Shown one piece after another: positions 44,609-53,986 of a stretch of 64,000 nt of DNA. The stretch's first letter is position 1, and each line of letters opens with the position of its first letter. The translations under genes and the position numbers were made by a program. Under the pieces are notes generated by a model, which was not told the origin of the DNA, made no database searches, and worked only from the letters and a program-made list of their open reading frames with translations. The DNA is from Rhodoplanes serenus (lineage in GTDB: Bacteria > Pseudomonadota > Alphaproteobacteria > Rhizobiales > Xanthobacteraceae), in contig WNKV01000020.1 of NCBI GenBank assembly GCA_009720755.1, positions 47,011 through 111,010 on the forward strand, written 5' to 3'.

Positions 44609-44713
44609 GAGAGCATTTTCCGGCGAAGTGGTCCGGTTCGCCGTCGAAAATGCAATCATGCAAGGACGTCTGGAGCGGAACACGATCCCGTTGGATCGGA
44701 TTCCGCTCCAGAC
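44609..44713. repeat. Dispersed about 100-bp repeat, copy 2 (inverted)
   Basis: Reverse complement of the element at 11425-11527: starts AGAGCATTTTCCGGCGAAGTG, then GGTTCGCCGTCGAAAATGC, and ends with the palindrome GGATTCCGCTCCAGACG. It occupies the 420-bp gap between the GGDEF-EAL gene and the CoA transferase gene, which has no gene. Confidence 0.7.
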
Positions 44714-44786
44714 GCAAACGCAAATCGCCCGGGCGACGCGAATCACCCGGGCGATGGACATTCAGAGATGATGGCGGCGGAGCGCG

Positions 44787-46304
44787 TCAGCGGCCGCCCG
44801 CCGCCCGCGCCTTCCACTCGGGCAGGAAGCGGAACGCCTCGTCGAGGAGATGCGGCGTGTGGCGGCCCGGGGAGCGATCGAGCGCCAGCCGGAAGTACTC
44901 CGACAGTGCCGGCCGGTAGTCCGGATGGGCGCAGTTCTCGATCACCACCTTGGCGCGCTGCTTGGGCGACAGGCCGCGCAGGTCGGCGAGGCCCTGCTCG
45001 GTGACGATCACCTGCACGTCGTGCTCGGTGTGGTCGACATGGCAGACCATCGGCACGATGCACGAGATGCTGCCGCCCTTGGCGGTCGACGGCGTCATGA
45101 AGATCGACAGATAGGCGTTGCGGGCGAAGTCGCCGGAGCCCCCGATACCGTTCATGATGCTCGACCCGTTGATGTGGGTCGAGTTCACGTTGCCGTAGAT
45201 GTCGGCCTCGATCATGCCGTTCATGGCGATGATGCCGAGCCGGCGGATCACCTCGGGATGGTTGCTGATCTCCTGCGGCCGCAGCACCACGTTCTTCTTC
45301 AGCGCGGCGGCGTCGCGGTTGAAGGTGACGGCGGCCTCCGGGCTCAGCGACACGGCGGTCGCCGAGGCGAGCGTCATCTTGCCGGAGCGCACGAGCTGGA
45401 GCATGCCGTCCTGGAGCACCTCGGTGTAGGCGGCCAGATTGTCGAACGGCCCGTCCTCCAGGCCCGCCATCACCGCATTGGCGACGTTGCCGACGCCGGA
45501 CTGCAAGGGCAGCAGCCCGGCCGGCAGCCGCCCCTTGCGGATCTCGTGCGAGAAGAACTCGAGGATGTGGCCGGCGATCCGGCGCGACGTCTCGTCGGGC
45601 GCCGTGAACGCCGTGTTGCGGTCGGGCGCGTCGGTCTCCACCACCGCCACCACCTTGGACGGATCGCAGCGATAGTAGGGCTCGCCGATGCGGTCACCGG
45701 GGGCGAGCAGCGGCACCGGCATGCGGTGCGGCGGCAGCCGCGTGCCGTAATAGATGTCGTGCATGCCTTCGAGATCGAGGTTGGCCCAGGAGTTCACCTC
45801 GAGGATGACCTTGTCGGCCTGGTCGAGCCACGTCTTGTTGTTGCCGACCGAGTTGGTCGGCACCAGCCGGCCGTCCTCCAGGATCGCCGCGACCTCGACG
45901 ACCGCCACGTCGAGATGGCCGAGGAAGCCGAACCACACGAACTGGGCGACGTGCGACAGATGGATGTCGAGATACTCCATCGTGCCGGCGTTGATCTGCT
46001 TCCGGCAGGTGGGGTCCGACTGGTAGGGCAGCCGCATCTCCAGACCGTCGACCTTGGCGAGAGCCCCGTCTAGCTCGGGCGCCGTCGAGGCGCCGGTCCA
46101 CACCCCGATACGGAACGGCTCGCCGCGCCCATGCGCGGCCTCGATGCGCTGCGCCAGCGCCAGCGGAACCGCCTTGGGATAGCCGGCGCCGGTGAAGCCG
46201 CTCATTCCGACGTTGGCGCCCGCCGGAATGAGAGCGGCCGCCTCGGCGGCCGACATGATCTTGGACCGGAAGACCGGGTCGAGAATGCGGGACGTGCTGG
46301 ACAT
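44787..46304 (-). CDS. Acetyl-CoA hydrolase / succinyl-CoA:acetate CoA-transferase family
   Basis: A 505-residue class I CoA transferase. Family features are GANVGMSGFTGAGYPKAVPL near the N-terminus, PLQSGVGNVANAVMAGLED, and the C-terminal MNGIGGSGDFARNAYLSIF plus IVTEQGLADLRGLSPKQRA. These enzymes exchange CoA between acetate, succinate or propionate, or hydrolyse acetyl-CoA. No pathway partner is adjacent, so substrate cannot be decided. ATG at 46304. Confidence 0.9.
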   Translation of the reverse strand: MSSTSRILDPVFRSKIMSAAEAAALIPAGANVGMSGFTGAGYPKAVPLALAQRIEAAHGRGEPFRIGVWTGASTAPELDGALAKVDGLEMRLPYQSDPTCRKQINAGTMEYLDIHLSHVAQFVWFGFLGHLDVAVVEVAAILEDGRLVPTNSVGNNKTWLDQADKVILEVNSWANLDLEGMHDIYYGTRLPPHRMPVPLLAPGDRIGEPYYRCDPSKVVAVVETDAPDRNTAFTAPDETSRRIAGHILEFFSHEIRKGRLPAGLLPLQSGVGNVANAVMAGLEDGPFDNLAAYTEVLQDGMLQLVRSGKMTLASATAVSLSPEAAVTFNRDAAALKKNVVLRPQEISNHPEVIRRLGIIAMNGMIEADIYGNVNSTHINGSSIMNGIGGSGDFARNAYLSIFMTPSTAKGGSISCIVPMVCHVDHTEHDVQVIVTEQGLADLRGLSPKQRAKVVIENCAHPDYRPALSEYFRLALDRSPGRHTPHLLDEAFRFLPEWKARAAGGR

Positions 46305-46640
46305 GATTTCCGTTCGGGTCAGACGTATCGGGGGAGGGATCGGAAGGAGGGGGGCATGACGCCGTGCAGATATACGCGCGGCCGTGGCCGAACTATCCGC
46401 CCAACAACTTACTGGCGGATATCGAATGTCACCCATGCGCCCGGCACGGTGCGATCGTGGGTGGAGTACGCGACCTGCTTCGCGCCGCGCCGGGGGCATC
46501 GTCGCGTCGCCCGCAAGGCGTCGCGCTCTCGGCAGACGCCGTTAACGACTCGGCAAAGCTCGCCCGATACCCTGGCGTGTACCGCGCGCTGCGCCACGAC
46601 GCAGACACGCGACGCCGCCGCCCATCCAGCGAGTCGCGCC
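46305..46640. promoter_or_regulatory. Divergent promoter region
   Basis: About 340 bp between the minus-strand CoA transferase and the plus-strand DUF2336 gene. It must contain both promoters; I see no clear -35/-10, operator or RNA. Confidence 0.3.
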
Positions 46641-47729
46641 ATGGCCGAGCCGTCCCGTCTGATCGACGACCTCGACGAGACGCTCGCCGGCGGCTCACCG
46701 GAAGCCCGCGCGCATCTTCTGCGACGCATCACCGATCTCTATCTCGACGGCGCCGTCCACTACGCCGACGATCAGATCGCGGTGTTCGACGACGTGCTCG
46801 GCCGTCTCGCCACCGACATCGAGGAAACGGCCCGGCGCGAGCTGGCCCGTCGCCTCGCCGCCGCCCCGGTGCCGCCGCCACGGCTCGCCCGCACGTTGGC
46901 GCTCGACGAGACGCCGGCGGTCGCGGCACCGCTGCTGATCCATGCGGAGGGGCTGGACGACGCCGATCTCGTCGCCTGCGCCCGCACGCGCAGCCAGGCC
47001 CACCTGCTGGCGATCACCAAGCGCGCCGTGGTGCCCACCCCGGTCACCGATGTGCTCGTCGAGCGTGGCAGCGATCTCGTGGTCCGCAGCGTCGCCGACA
47101 ATGCCGGGTCGCGCTTCTCGGACGCCGGGTTCGACACCCTGGTGCGCCGCGCCGACGGCGACGACGTGCTCGCCACCCGGGTGGGCCTGCGCCCCGACCT
47201 GCCGCGCCGGCATTTCATCCGGCTGCTGGCGAAAGCCTCCGAGGCGGTGCGGGGACGCCTGCAAGAGGGCCGCGGCGGAACATCGGGCGACGACATCCGC
47301 GGGATCGTGGCGCAGATCGCCGAGGCGATCGCGGCCCGCACGGCGGCCGAGTCGAAAGACTACACGGCGGCCATCGCGGCCGCGGCGGAGCTGGACCGTA
47401 CGGGCCGGCTCGGCGACGCCGAGATCGGCGCCTTCGCCACCGCCGGCCGCTTCGAGCACACCGCGGCGGCACTCGCCCGCCTGGCCGATCTGCCGCTCGT
47501 CACGGTGGAGCGCATTCTTCTGCAACGGCGCTCGGAGTCGCTCTTGTTCCTGGCCCGTGCCGTCGGTCTCGGCTGGCCGACCACGCGCGCCGTTCTGGAG
47601 ATGCGACTCGGCCCCGGCGGCATGGGCGATCAGGCCCTGGCGGTCGCCCGGTCGAGCTTCGATCGCATCAGGCGCCAGACCGCCGAGCAGGTTCTCGCCT
47701 TCCAGCGGGCGCGACACGACAGCGCCTGA
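46641..47729 (+). CDS. DUF2336 protein
   Basis: A 362-residue, soluble, helical protein. MAEPSRLIDDLDETLAGGSP is followed by LRRITDLYLDGAVHYADDQI, ALDETPAVAAPLLIHAEGLD and VVRSVADNAGSRFSDAGFDT, the HEAT-like repeat pattern of DUF2336, which is widespread in alphaproteobacteria and often found near motility or signalling genes. Function unknown. Its 3' end overlaps a minus-strand small ORF by 62 bp. ATG at 46641 is the first that gives the family N-terminus. Confidence 0.8.
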   Translation: MAEPSRLIDDLDETLAGGSPEARAHLLRRITDLYLDGAVHYADDQIAVFDDVLGRLATDIEETARRELARRLAAAPVPPPRLARTLALDETPAVAAPLLIHAEGLDDADLVACARTRSQAHLLAITKRAVVPTPVTDVLVERGSDLVVRSVADNAGSRFSDAGFDTLVRRADGDDVLATRVGLRPDLPRRHFIRLLAKASEAVRGRLQEGRGGTSGDDIRGIVAQIAEAIAARTAAESKDYTAAIAAAAELDRTGRLGDAEIGAFATAGRFEHTAAALARLADLPLVTVERILLQRRSESLLFLARAVGLGWPTTRAVLEMRLGPGGMGDQALAVARSSFDRIRRQTAEQVLAFQRARHDSA

Positions 47730-47925
47730 CCTGCGGCACCGCCGGAACCGACACCGGCGTCGAGACGACTGCGGTCTCCCCCACCGCGGCCCCCTCGCGG
47801 CGCCGCCGCAACGCGGCCAGGCGCTCGGCATCCTGCCGCCGTCCCCACAGGATGTGCCACAGCGCCGCGGCGAGAAGGCCGCCGTCGAACATCACCTCGA
47901 TCAGGCCGACCGGCCAGAACTCCAT
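47668..47925 (-). CDS. Possible small membrane protein
   Basis: An 85-residue frame with one hydrophobic helix (LIEVMFDGGLLAAALWHILW) followed by a basic stretch (RRQDAERLAALRRRREG) and a Pro/Val-rich tail. The layout is that of small inner-membrane proteins. It overlaps the DUF2336 gene by 62 bp convergently and has no clear ribosome-binding site, so the tail past about 47730 may be wrong. An alternative start is 47979. Moderate to low confidence. Confidence 0.4.
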   Translation of the reverse strand: MEFWPVGLIEVMFDGGLLAAALWHILWGRRQDAERLAALRRRREGAAVGETAVVSTPVSVPAVPQVRRCRVAPAGRREPARRSGA

Positions 47926-48072
47926 GGCTTTGCCCGACGGTTGGCCGGGCGACCGGACTACCGATCCGACCCATTGCATGTAGAGCACAGATCCGGCCGC
48001 CGTCGTTAACGATAACTCATCGCTTCCGGGCGTACAGTTCTGGTCGCTATCGAGCATTCGCGGAGCGAACCC

Positions 48073-49788
48073 GTGTCTCATCTCCTGTCGCGCTTTCGTA
48101 TTATAACAAAAATACTATCTCTGGTCGGACTACTCGCATTAGTCGCAACGGGCGTCGTGCTCGTCGCTCTGGATGCGATGACGTCGCTGTCCGATGCCGC
48201 GCGGCTCACCGAGGCGGCCGGCGACAAGGCAGTGCTCGGCTCGCGCCTCAACACCAACTTCACCGCGATCGGGCGCGCCGAGGCCATGATGGTGGCCGAC
48301 CCACGCGCGGCGACCATCAAGGAGGCCGGCGATCTGGTGCGGGCCGAATGGGCGCTGCTCGACGAGCGCATCGCCCTCCTGGGCAAGCTGGCGACGACGG
48401 AGGACGATCGCCGTTACCTCGCCGAGCAGGCGCCGCTGATCGCCGCCTTGCGACGAGAGTCCGACGGTCTCCGCACGCTCCTCGCCGCGATCGCCGATCC
48501 GCCGAGCGCCGCCGAGCGGTCCGAGCTGCTGACCCGGGCCGCCGCGAGCCGGGCCGCCCAGGAGAAGGCGCGCAACCGGACGCGCGTCTATTTCGACGAG
48601 ATCCAGCGCCTCAAGCGCCGCCTGTCCGACCAGGTCGCGACCACCTACCAAACCGGCATGCGAACCATCCTGGCGATCGCCGGCATCGGCATCGGCCTCG
48701 CACTGGTGCTCTCCTTCGTGGTCACACGGGCCGGGATCGTCCGGCCGCTGCTCGGCATGACGGGCGCCATGACGGCCCTCGCCGAAGGCAAGCTCGACAC
48801 CGTGGTGCCGGGCGTCGGCCGCCGCGACGAGATCGGCGTCATGGCGAGTGCCGTCCAGGTCTTCAAGGACCACGCCGTCGAGAATGGGCGCCTCCATGTC
48901 GAGCAGGAAGCGGCACGCGAGGAGGCCGACCGGGAGCGCCGGGAGGCGGTGCTGTCCATGGCGCGCAATGTCGAGCGGGAATCGCTCGGTGCCATCGGCG
49001 AGCTGGGTGACGTGTCGCGGCGGGTCGGCGGCGTCGCCGACGGTATGGCGAGCCGCGCCGTCGCGGTCGGCGATACCTCCCGTTCCATCGCGGCCTTCGC
49101 CGAGGAGGCGCGCACCAGCGCCCAGGCGGTGGCGGCCGCCGCCGAGGAGCTGTCTTCCTCGGTGCAGGAGATCAACGGCCAGATCACCCGCACCGGCGCG
49201 GCGACCCGCGAGGCGGTGGCGGCCGGCAACACGGCCACGACGCGAATCCGGTCGCTGTCGGAGGCGGTGGTCCGCATCGCCGAGGTCTCCAAGCTGATCG
49301 GCGACGTCGCCGAGCAGACCAACCTGCTCGCCCTCAACGCCACCATCGAGGCGGCCCGCGCCGGGGAGGCTGGCAAGGGCTTCGCGGTCGTCGCCCAGGA
49401 GGTGAAGACGCTGGCCGGCCAGACGGCCCGCTCGACCGAGGACATCGACCGCCACGTCCAGGACATCCGGCTGGCGACCGACGCCGCCGTGCGCGCCGTC
49501 GAGGAGATCGGCGAGCGCATCCGCGGCATCGACGGCATCACCGGCGCGGTCGCCGCGGCGGCCGAGCAGCAGGGCGCCGCCACCCGGGAGATCGCCCGCA
49601 GCGTGCAGCGGTCCACCGCGGCGGCCCAGGAGGTCGCGGCTCGCCTCGGCGCCGTGTCGGCCGATGCCGCAGAGGTCGGCCACCACTCGGTCGAGGTGCG
49701 TGACGCGGTCGCCGGCATGAGCCGGGAGATCGACGCCCTCCACGGGCGCCTGTCGCGTATCGTCAAGGCCGAGCCGGAGGCTGCATAG
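48073..49788 (+). CDS. Methyl-accepting chemotaxis protein
   Basis: A 571-residue chemoreceptor. TM1 ([20 protein letters not shown]) and TM2 ([20 protein letters not shown]) flank a four-helix-bundle periplasmic domain of about 160 residues. HAMP follows ([20 protein letters not shown]), then the signalling domain with the conserved hairpin tip [20 protein letters not shown] and [20 protein letters not shown]. It delivers signals to CheA/CheW encoded at 17635-20801. A GTG start is used ([10 protein letters not shown]). No C-terminal CheR-docking pentapeptide is seen. Confidence 0.95.
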   Translation: MSHLLSRFRIITKILSLVGLLALVATGVVLVALDAMTSLSDAARLTEAAGDKAVLGSRLNTNFTAIGRAEAMMVADPRAATIKEAGDLVRAEWALLDERIALLGKLATTEDDRRYLAEQAPLIAALRRESDGLRTLLAAIADPPSAAERSELLTRAAASRAAQEKARNRTRVYFDEIQRLKRRLSDQVATTYQTGMRTILAIAGIGIGLALVLSFVVTRAGIVRPLLGMTGAMTALAEGKLDTVVPGVGRRDEIGVMASAVQVFKDHAVENGRLHVEQEAAREEADRERREAVLSMARNVERESLGAIGELGDVSRRVGGVADGMASRAVAVGDTSRSIAAFAEEARTSAQAVAAAAEELSSSVQEINGQITRTGAATREAVAAGNTATTRIRSLSEAVVRIAEVSKLIGDVAEQTNLLALNATIEAARAGEAGKGFAVVAQEVKTLAGQTARSTEDIDRHVQDIRLATDAAVRAVEEIGERIRGIDGITGAVAAAAEQQGAATREIARSVQRSTAAAQEVAARLGAVSADAAEVGHHSVEVRDAVAGMSREIDALHGRLSRIVKAEPEAA

Positions 49789-49820
49789 ACGCGGGCGACG
49801 CGCGCCCCTGCACCGCGCTG

Positions 49821-51365
49821 TCAGCGTAGCGTGATGCGCCCCTCGACGCCGGTGCGCACCGTGCCGAGCCGGCGCAGATGCACCATCACCTCGTTGGCGA
49901 GCAGCGGCGAGTCGTCGGTCGGCAGCAGATGCTTGGCGTCCCGGATGGTGGTGTAGCCGTCGCCGCCGCGGGCCAGGAAATCGTTCACTGCCACCGTGTA
50001 GGTCCGCCGCGGATCGAGCGGCTTGCCGTCGACCAGCAGCGACAGCACCCGGCTGCCCGGCGGCTTCGAGACGTCCGCCTCGATGGTCAGGCCGGAGACC
50101 TGCGGGAAGCGCCCGGATGCCGCCGGCAGCCGCGCCAGCCCGTTCTCGATCGCCTCGCGCAGCGCCGCGCCGCCGATCTCGACCGGCACGACGCGGTTGC
50201 CGAACGGTAGCTCGGCCAGCACGTCGCGGCGCGTCACCGGGCTGCCGGCCGGATAGACCTTGCCGGCCCGGATGCCGCCGCCGTTGAGGATCGCCGCATC
50301 GGTCTTCAGGTTGATGCGGGCTGCATCGGCGAACACGTTGCCGATCGCGGTCTCGCGGGTGCGCACGGTGGCGCTGCGGCTGTCCCACTCGACCGCGATG
50401 GCGCCGAGCGGCACCGCCATCTCCTTGGTCAGCTCCTGCCGGAACACCGCGACGGCCGCCGCGACGCCCGGATCGGGCGTCACCGTGGCGGTGTCGATCA
50501 CCCGGAACTGCGGCCACCAGCGGGTGACCCGCCGGCCCTCGTCGGTGGCGACGTGCAGGTCGATGTCGACGGCGACCACGTAGAATGCCTCGTAGGCGGA
50601 TTCGACCACCGCGGCGTTCTGATCGTAGTTGATGAACAGGTCGTGGTTGTGGCCGCCGAGCACGAGGTCGACGACGCCGGTCGCCGCCATGGCGCGCTGC
50701 TGGTCGCGGTCGGCATGAACCACCGCCACCACGAAGTCGGCGCCGTCGCGGCGCAGCCGGGCCGCCTCCTCCTTCAGGGTCTCGACCGATGGACGAAACA
50801 GCAGGTCCTCGGGATTGGACGCGCGCGGCGTCTCGTCGTAGGTCAGCCCGACGATGCCGATCTTGATGCCCTCCACCTCGACCATGCGGTGATCGGAGAA
50901 GCCCGGGACCATGGCGTCGCCGGGCGCCCGCAGGTTGGCGGCGAGGAGCGGGAACCGCGCCTCCGCCATCCGCTTCAGGAACACCGCCTTGCCGAAATCG
51001 AACTCGTGATTGCCGGGCACGAACACGTCGGGGCGAATCATGTTGGTCAGCGCCACGATGTGCTCGCCCTGATCGAGCCCGGACATCAGCGACGGCGACA
51101 GCGTGTCGCCGGCATGCGCCATCAGCACCGTGGTGCCGGCGGCGGCGCCCCTGGCCCGCTCGGCCGCCACCACGGCGGCGAGGCGGGCGAAGCCGCCGCG
51201 GGCCTTGCCGTCCGGCATCGCCTGCTCGCCCATCTCGTAGATGTCGTTGACCAGCACGAAGGTGACCTTGGCGGCGGCGGCCGGAAGGACGGCGCCGGCG
51301 AGCACCAGGGCCGCGAGGACGAAGGCACGAAGGAGCGCACGGGAGGACGAACGAGCGAGCGGCAT
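49821..51365 (-). CDS. Secreted 5'-nucleotidase / metallophosphoesterase
   Basis: A 514-residue UshA-like protein with a signal peptide (ALLRAFVLAALVLAGAVLPA). The N-terminal metallophosphoesterase domain has HAGDTLSPS, PGNHEFDFG, VVHADRD and GGHNHD; the first motif reads VNDIYEMG, so the usual His of NDxHG is Tyr. The C-terminal 5'-nucleotidase domain has ILNGGGIRAG and AVNDFLARGGDGY, the substrate-binding face. It probably releases phosphate and nucleosides in the periplasm. ATG at 51365. Confidence 0.9.
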   Translation of the reverse strand: MPLARSSSRALLRAFVLAALVLAGAVLPAAAAKVTFVLVNDIYEMGEQAMPDGKARGGFARLAAVVAAERARGAAAGTTVLMAHAGDTLSPSLMSGLDQGEHIVALTNMIRPDVFVPGNHEFDFGKAVFLKRMAEARFPLLAANLRAPGDAMVPGFSDHRMVEVEGIKIGIVGLTYDETPRASNPEDLLFRPSVETLKEEAARLRRDGADFVVAVVHADRDQQRAMAATGVVDLVLGGHNHDLFINYDQNAAVVESAYEAFYVVAVDIDLHVATDEGRRVTRWWPQFRVIDTATVTPDPGVAAAVAVFRQELTKEMAVPLGAIAVEWDSRSATVRTRETAIGNVFADAARINLKTDAAILNGGGIRAGKVYPAGSPVTRRDVLAELPFGNRVVPVEIGGAALREAIENGLARLPAASGRFPQVSGLTIEADVSKPPGSRVLSLLVDGKPLDPRRTYTVAVNDFLARGGDGYTTIRDAKHLLPTDDSPLLANEVMVHLRRLGTVRTGVEGRITLR

Positions 51366-51649
51366 GTCGCGGCGAATTCCGGGCTGGCATGGACCCGGTC
51401 CGGCGGCCACGGCGACCCCGGCGGGCGGTACCGCTGTCTAGAGCATTTCGCCGCGGCGTGGGAAGCGCATGTCGCCGCTCCGACGTGGCCGGGCGCCGGC
51501 ACCACCGCCGGCCCGAACCACGACGACGACCCGGCGCGGGCGTGCTAGAACGCGCGGCCGGCGTCGCGCGGGCGGCGTCGTGCTGGTCCGGAGACTTCGA
51601 TGTACCCATCCCCCGGGGCCTGCGCCGCCATCGCAACGAGGGCAGCGTG

Positions 51650-52348
51650 ATGGCGACCGTCGATCCGACGCTCGTCGCCGGCGTGCCGCTGTTCGCCGGA
51701 ATGTCGGTGCAGGAGCGCGAGGCGCTGCTGCGCGAGGCGCAGGCGGTCCGCTTTCCCAAGGGCGCCACGGTGTTTCAGCAGGATACCGACGCCCATTCGT
51801 TCTTCGTGCTGCTGCACGGGCGGCTGCGCGTGTTCAAGCTCACGCCGAACGGCCAGCAGGTGGTGGTACGCTTCGTGGCGCCCGGCGAGGTGTTCGGCGT
51901 CGCCGCCGCGATCGGCCGGACCACCTATCCGGGCACCGCGGCCGCGGTGGTCGACAGCGTCGCGCTGCAATGGCCCTCGGCGTCGTGGTCGCGGCTCGTC
52001 GCGGCGCATCCGGCGCTCGCCCTCAACACCCTTCACACGGTGGGCGGCCGCATCCAGGAGATGCACACGCGCGTCGTCGAGATGTCGACCGAGCAGGTCG
52101 AGCGGCGCGTCGCCCATGCGCTGCTGCGCCTCGCCCACCAGGCCGGCCGCAAGGTGGAGACCGGCGTCCGCATCGACTTCCCGATCTCGCGCCAGGACAT
52201 CGCCGAGATGACCGGCACCACGCTGCACACCGTGAGCCGCATCATCAGCGCGTGGGAGGAGCGCGGGCTGGTCGAGAGCGGGCGTCAGAAGATCACGGTG
52301 CGCGAGCCGCACAAGCTGATGCTGCTCGCCGACGGCGCCGACGAGTAG
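51650..52348 (+). CDS. Crp/Fnr-family regulator, probable NO-responsive (NnrR/Dnr-like)
   Basis: A 232-residue regulator with a cyclic-nucleotide-like sensory domain (SFFVLLHGRLRVFKLTPNGQ, FVAPGEVFGVAAAIGRTTYP), a dimerisation helix and the Crp HTH (SRQDIAEMTGTTLHTVSRII). There are no N-terminal cysteines for an Fe-S cluster, so it is not Fnr itself. Neighbouring DUF1858, DUF2249 and NnrS genes and two TTG-N8-CAA boxes argue for an NnrR/Dnr-type role in nitric-oxide response. The ATG at 51650 is preferred; a GTG one codon upstream is possible. Confidence 0.82.
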   Translation: MATVDPTLVAGVPLFAGMSVQEREALLREAQAVRFPKGATVFQQDTDAHSFFVLLHGRLRVFKLTPNGQQVVVRFVAPGEVFGVAAAIGRTTYPGTAAAVVDSVALQWPSASWSRLVAAHPALALNTLHTVGGRIQEMHTRVVEMSTEQVERRVAHALLRLAHQAGRKVETGVRIDFPISRQDIAEMTGTTLHTVSRIISAWEERGLVESGRQKITVREPHKLMLLADGADE

Positions 52349-52362
52349 GGCATCACAACAAG

Positions 52363-52920
52363 ATGGGACCTCAGCCGACTACGATCGACCATGCCGGCGA
52401 GATCCTGGTGCTGACCGGGCCGCCCGGCTCCGGAAAGACGACGACGGCTCGCGCGCTCGCCGCTCATCCGGGCTCCTGCAAGGTGCATCTCCACGCCGAC
52501 GACTTCTGGCACTTCATCCGGCACGGCGCCGTGGCGCCGTTCCGGCCGGAGGCCGATGCCCAGAACCGGATCGTCGTCGGCGTGCTGGCCGGCGCCGCGG
52601 AGGCGTATGCCCGGGGCGGCTACTTCGTCATCGTCGACGGGATTGTCGGCCCGTGGTTCCTGTCGCCGTTCCGATCACTCGCGGTACCGCTCCATTACGT
52701 CGTTCTGCGGCCGCTGCTCGCCGAAGCTCAGCGGCGTTGCCGCGACCGCGGCGGCGACACGCTGCGGGACCCCGAGCCGATCGCGGCCCTTCATCGCCAG
52801 CTCTCGGCGCTCGGTGAACTCGAACGGCATGTTGTGCGCACCGACGGTCATGGGCCGGACGACACCCTGGATGCCGTGATCGCCGCACTGGCGGGCGGTA
52901 CCTTCCGCCTGTCGGCGTGA
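52363..52920 (+). CDS. P-loop kinase-like ATPase
   Basis: A 185-residue protein with Walker A GPPGSGKTTTAR and the kinase-like fold seen in small-molecule kinases and AAA-related proteins (CKVHLHADDFWHFIRHG, VIVDGIVGPWF, RDRGGDTLRDPEP lid). It is 14 bp downstream of the regulator. Shikimate- or antibiotic-kinase relatives share the layout, but the substrate cannot be told. Probably not part of the NO response. Confidence 0.7.
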   Translation: MGPQPTTIDHAGEILVLTGPPGSGKTTTARALAAHPGSCKVHLHADDFWHFIRHGAVAPFRPEADAQNRIVVGVLAGAAEAYARGGYFVIVDGIVGPWFLSPFRSLAVPLHYVVLRPLLAEAQRRCRDRGGDTLRDPEPIAALHRQLSALGELERHVVRTDGHGPDDTLDAVIAALAGGTFRLSA

Positions 52921-52927
52921 CGACGCC

Positions 52928-53188
52928 TCACGACGCATCGGCGGCAGGTTGACGGGGACGGGGGCGCGGACCCCGCAGCGGGACGCCGCGCGCCGGCGCC
53001 GCCGCCGCGGCCCGCAGGGCCGCGATGAAGCGCACCGGATCGATGCCGTGCTCGCGGCAGGCATCGGCGACCGTGTGGAACGGGCCGATCGGGCAGCCGA
53101 CGCACCGCATCCGATGATCGAGGAACACCCGCACGGTGGCGGGTGTCTCGCGCATCACCTCGACGACCAGCCGGTCGGAATCGATCAC
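52928..53188 (-). CDS. DUF1858 protein (redox disulfide domain)
   Basis: An 86-residue protein of the hybrid-cluster-protein-associated family. The domain is VVEVMRETPATVRVFLDHRM then RCVGCPIGPFHTVADACREH, with CxxC-type cysteines as redox or metal site. The GTG start at 53188 has GGAGGA upstream; the frame continues upstream without sense. A TTG-N8-CAA box at 53247-53260 lies 59 bp ahead. Such genes accompany nitrite and NO metabolism. Confidence 0.82.
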   Translation of the reverse strand: MIDSDRLVVEVMRETPATVRVFLDHRMRCVGCPIGPFHTVADACREHGIDPVRFIAALRAAAAAPARGVPLRGPRPRPRQPAADAS

Positions 53189-53246
53189 GAACTGTCCTCC
53201 ACGGCCTGTTGCCCGTCCGGTGTACGCCAGGCCGCGGCCGGGCTCT

Positions 53247-53260
53247 TTGTGCCGGCACAA
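53247..53260. promoter_or_regulatory. Fnr/NnrR-type box, minus-strand gene
   Basis: TTGTGCCGGCACAA is a perfect 14-bp palindrome with the TTG-N8-CAA layout of Crp/Fnr-family sites. It is positioned for class II activation of the DUF1858 gene if transcription starts about 42 bp from its centre. Confidence 0.6.
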
Positions 53261-53297
53261 GCAAGGCGGTCGGCGGCCGCGCCCATCGCGGCACTGT

Positions 53298-53311
53298 TTG
53301 TGCCCGGGCAA
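53298..53311. promoter_or_regulatory. Fnr/NnrR-type box, plus-strand genes
   Basis: TTGTGCCCGGGCAA also fits TTG-N8-CAA. A class II start would fall near 53346, which favours the ATG at 53365 over the in-frame ATG at 53335 for the following gene. Confidence 0.55.
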
Positions 53312-53364
53312 AGACGGCCCCGGCCGGCGCCGCCATGGTCACCTCGTACCGCGAGGGCTTCCCC

Positions 53365-53733
53365 ATGACGTCACCCGACACCATCACCGAGCGGCCGGAC
53401 ACCGGCCTCGACGCCGACGGCCTCGATGCCGACGTGCTGGACTGCCTCCAATCGGTGATCGACCCCGAGGTCGGCCTCAGCGTCGTCGATCTCGGGCTCG
53501 TCTACGGGGCCCGCCGCTCCCCGGGTGCGGTCGAGGTGGACCTGACGCTCACGGCGCGCGCCTGCCCACTCGGCGAGATGATCATGGACGACGCCCGCGA
53601 CGCGCTGGCAGCGCGCTTCCCAGACGTGCCCCGCATCGACGTGGCGCTCGTGTTCGATCCGCCCTGGACTCCCGACCGCATCACCGAGCACGGCCTCGCC
53701 CAGCTCGGCCACCCGCCCCGCGCCACCCGATGA
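53365..53733 (+). CDS. MIP18/DUF59 iron-sulfur assembly-type protein
   Basis: A 122-residue protein of the DUF59/SufT/PaaD family. DVLDCLQSVIDPEVGLSVVDLG is the signature, with VDLTLTARACPLGEMIMDDA, which places the conserved Cys, and DVALVFDPPWTPDRIT. Such proteins help Fe-S maturation. The upstream box and the DUF2249 gene 10 bp downstream place it in the NO response operon. Confidence 0.85.
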   Translation: MTSPDTITERPDTGLDADGLDADVLDCLQSVIDPEVGLSVVDLGLVYGARRSPGAVEVDLTLTARACPLGEMIMDDARDALAARFPDVPRIDVALVFDPPWTPDRITEHGLAQLGHPPRATR

Positions 53734-53743
53734 GCATGACCCG

Positions 53744-53986
53744 ATGAGCACCACGACCGAGACCGAAATCGACGTCCGCGCCCTGCCGCCCGGCTCCTGC
53801 CGCAACGTGATCTTCCGGGCGATCGCCGATCTCGGCGACGCCACCGCCCTGGTGGTGGCCGCCCCGCACGATCCGGCGCCGCTGCGCGAGTATCTCGCGG
53901 TGGCGCATCCGGACGAGTTCGACTGGACCTATGTGGAGCAGGGCCCCGATGTCTGGCGCGTCCGTATCAGCCGCGTCGCCGGCTGA
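53744..53986 (+). CDS. DUF2249 protein
   Basis: An 80-residue DUF2249 protein (IDVRALPPGSCRNVIFRAIA, VVAAPHDPAPLREYLAVAHP, DEFDWTYVEQGPDVWRVRI). The family is found beside hemerythrin and NnrS genes in denitrifiers, often with a conserved His as here (PHDP). Function unknown. The 3' end overlaps nnrS by 38 bp. Confidence 0.82.
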   Translation: MSTTTETEIDVRALPPGSCRNVIFRAIADLGDATALVVAAPHDPAPLREYLAVAHPDEFDWTYVEQGPDVWRVRISRVAG

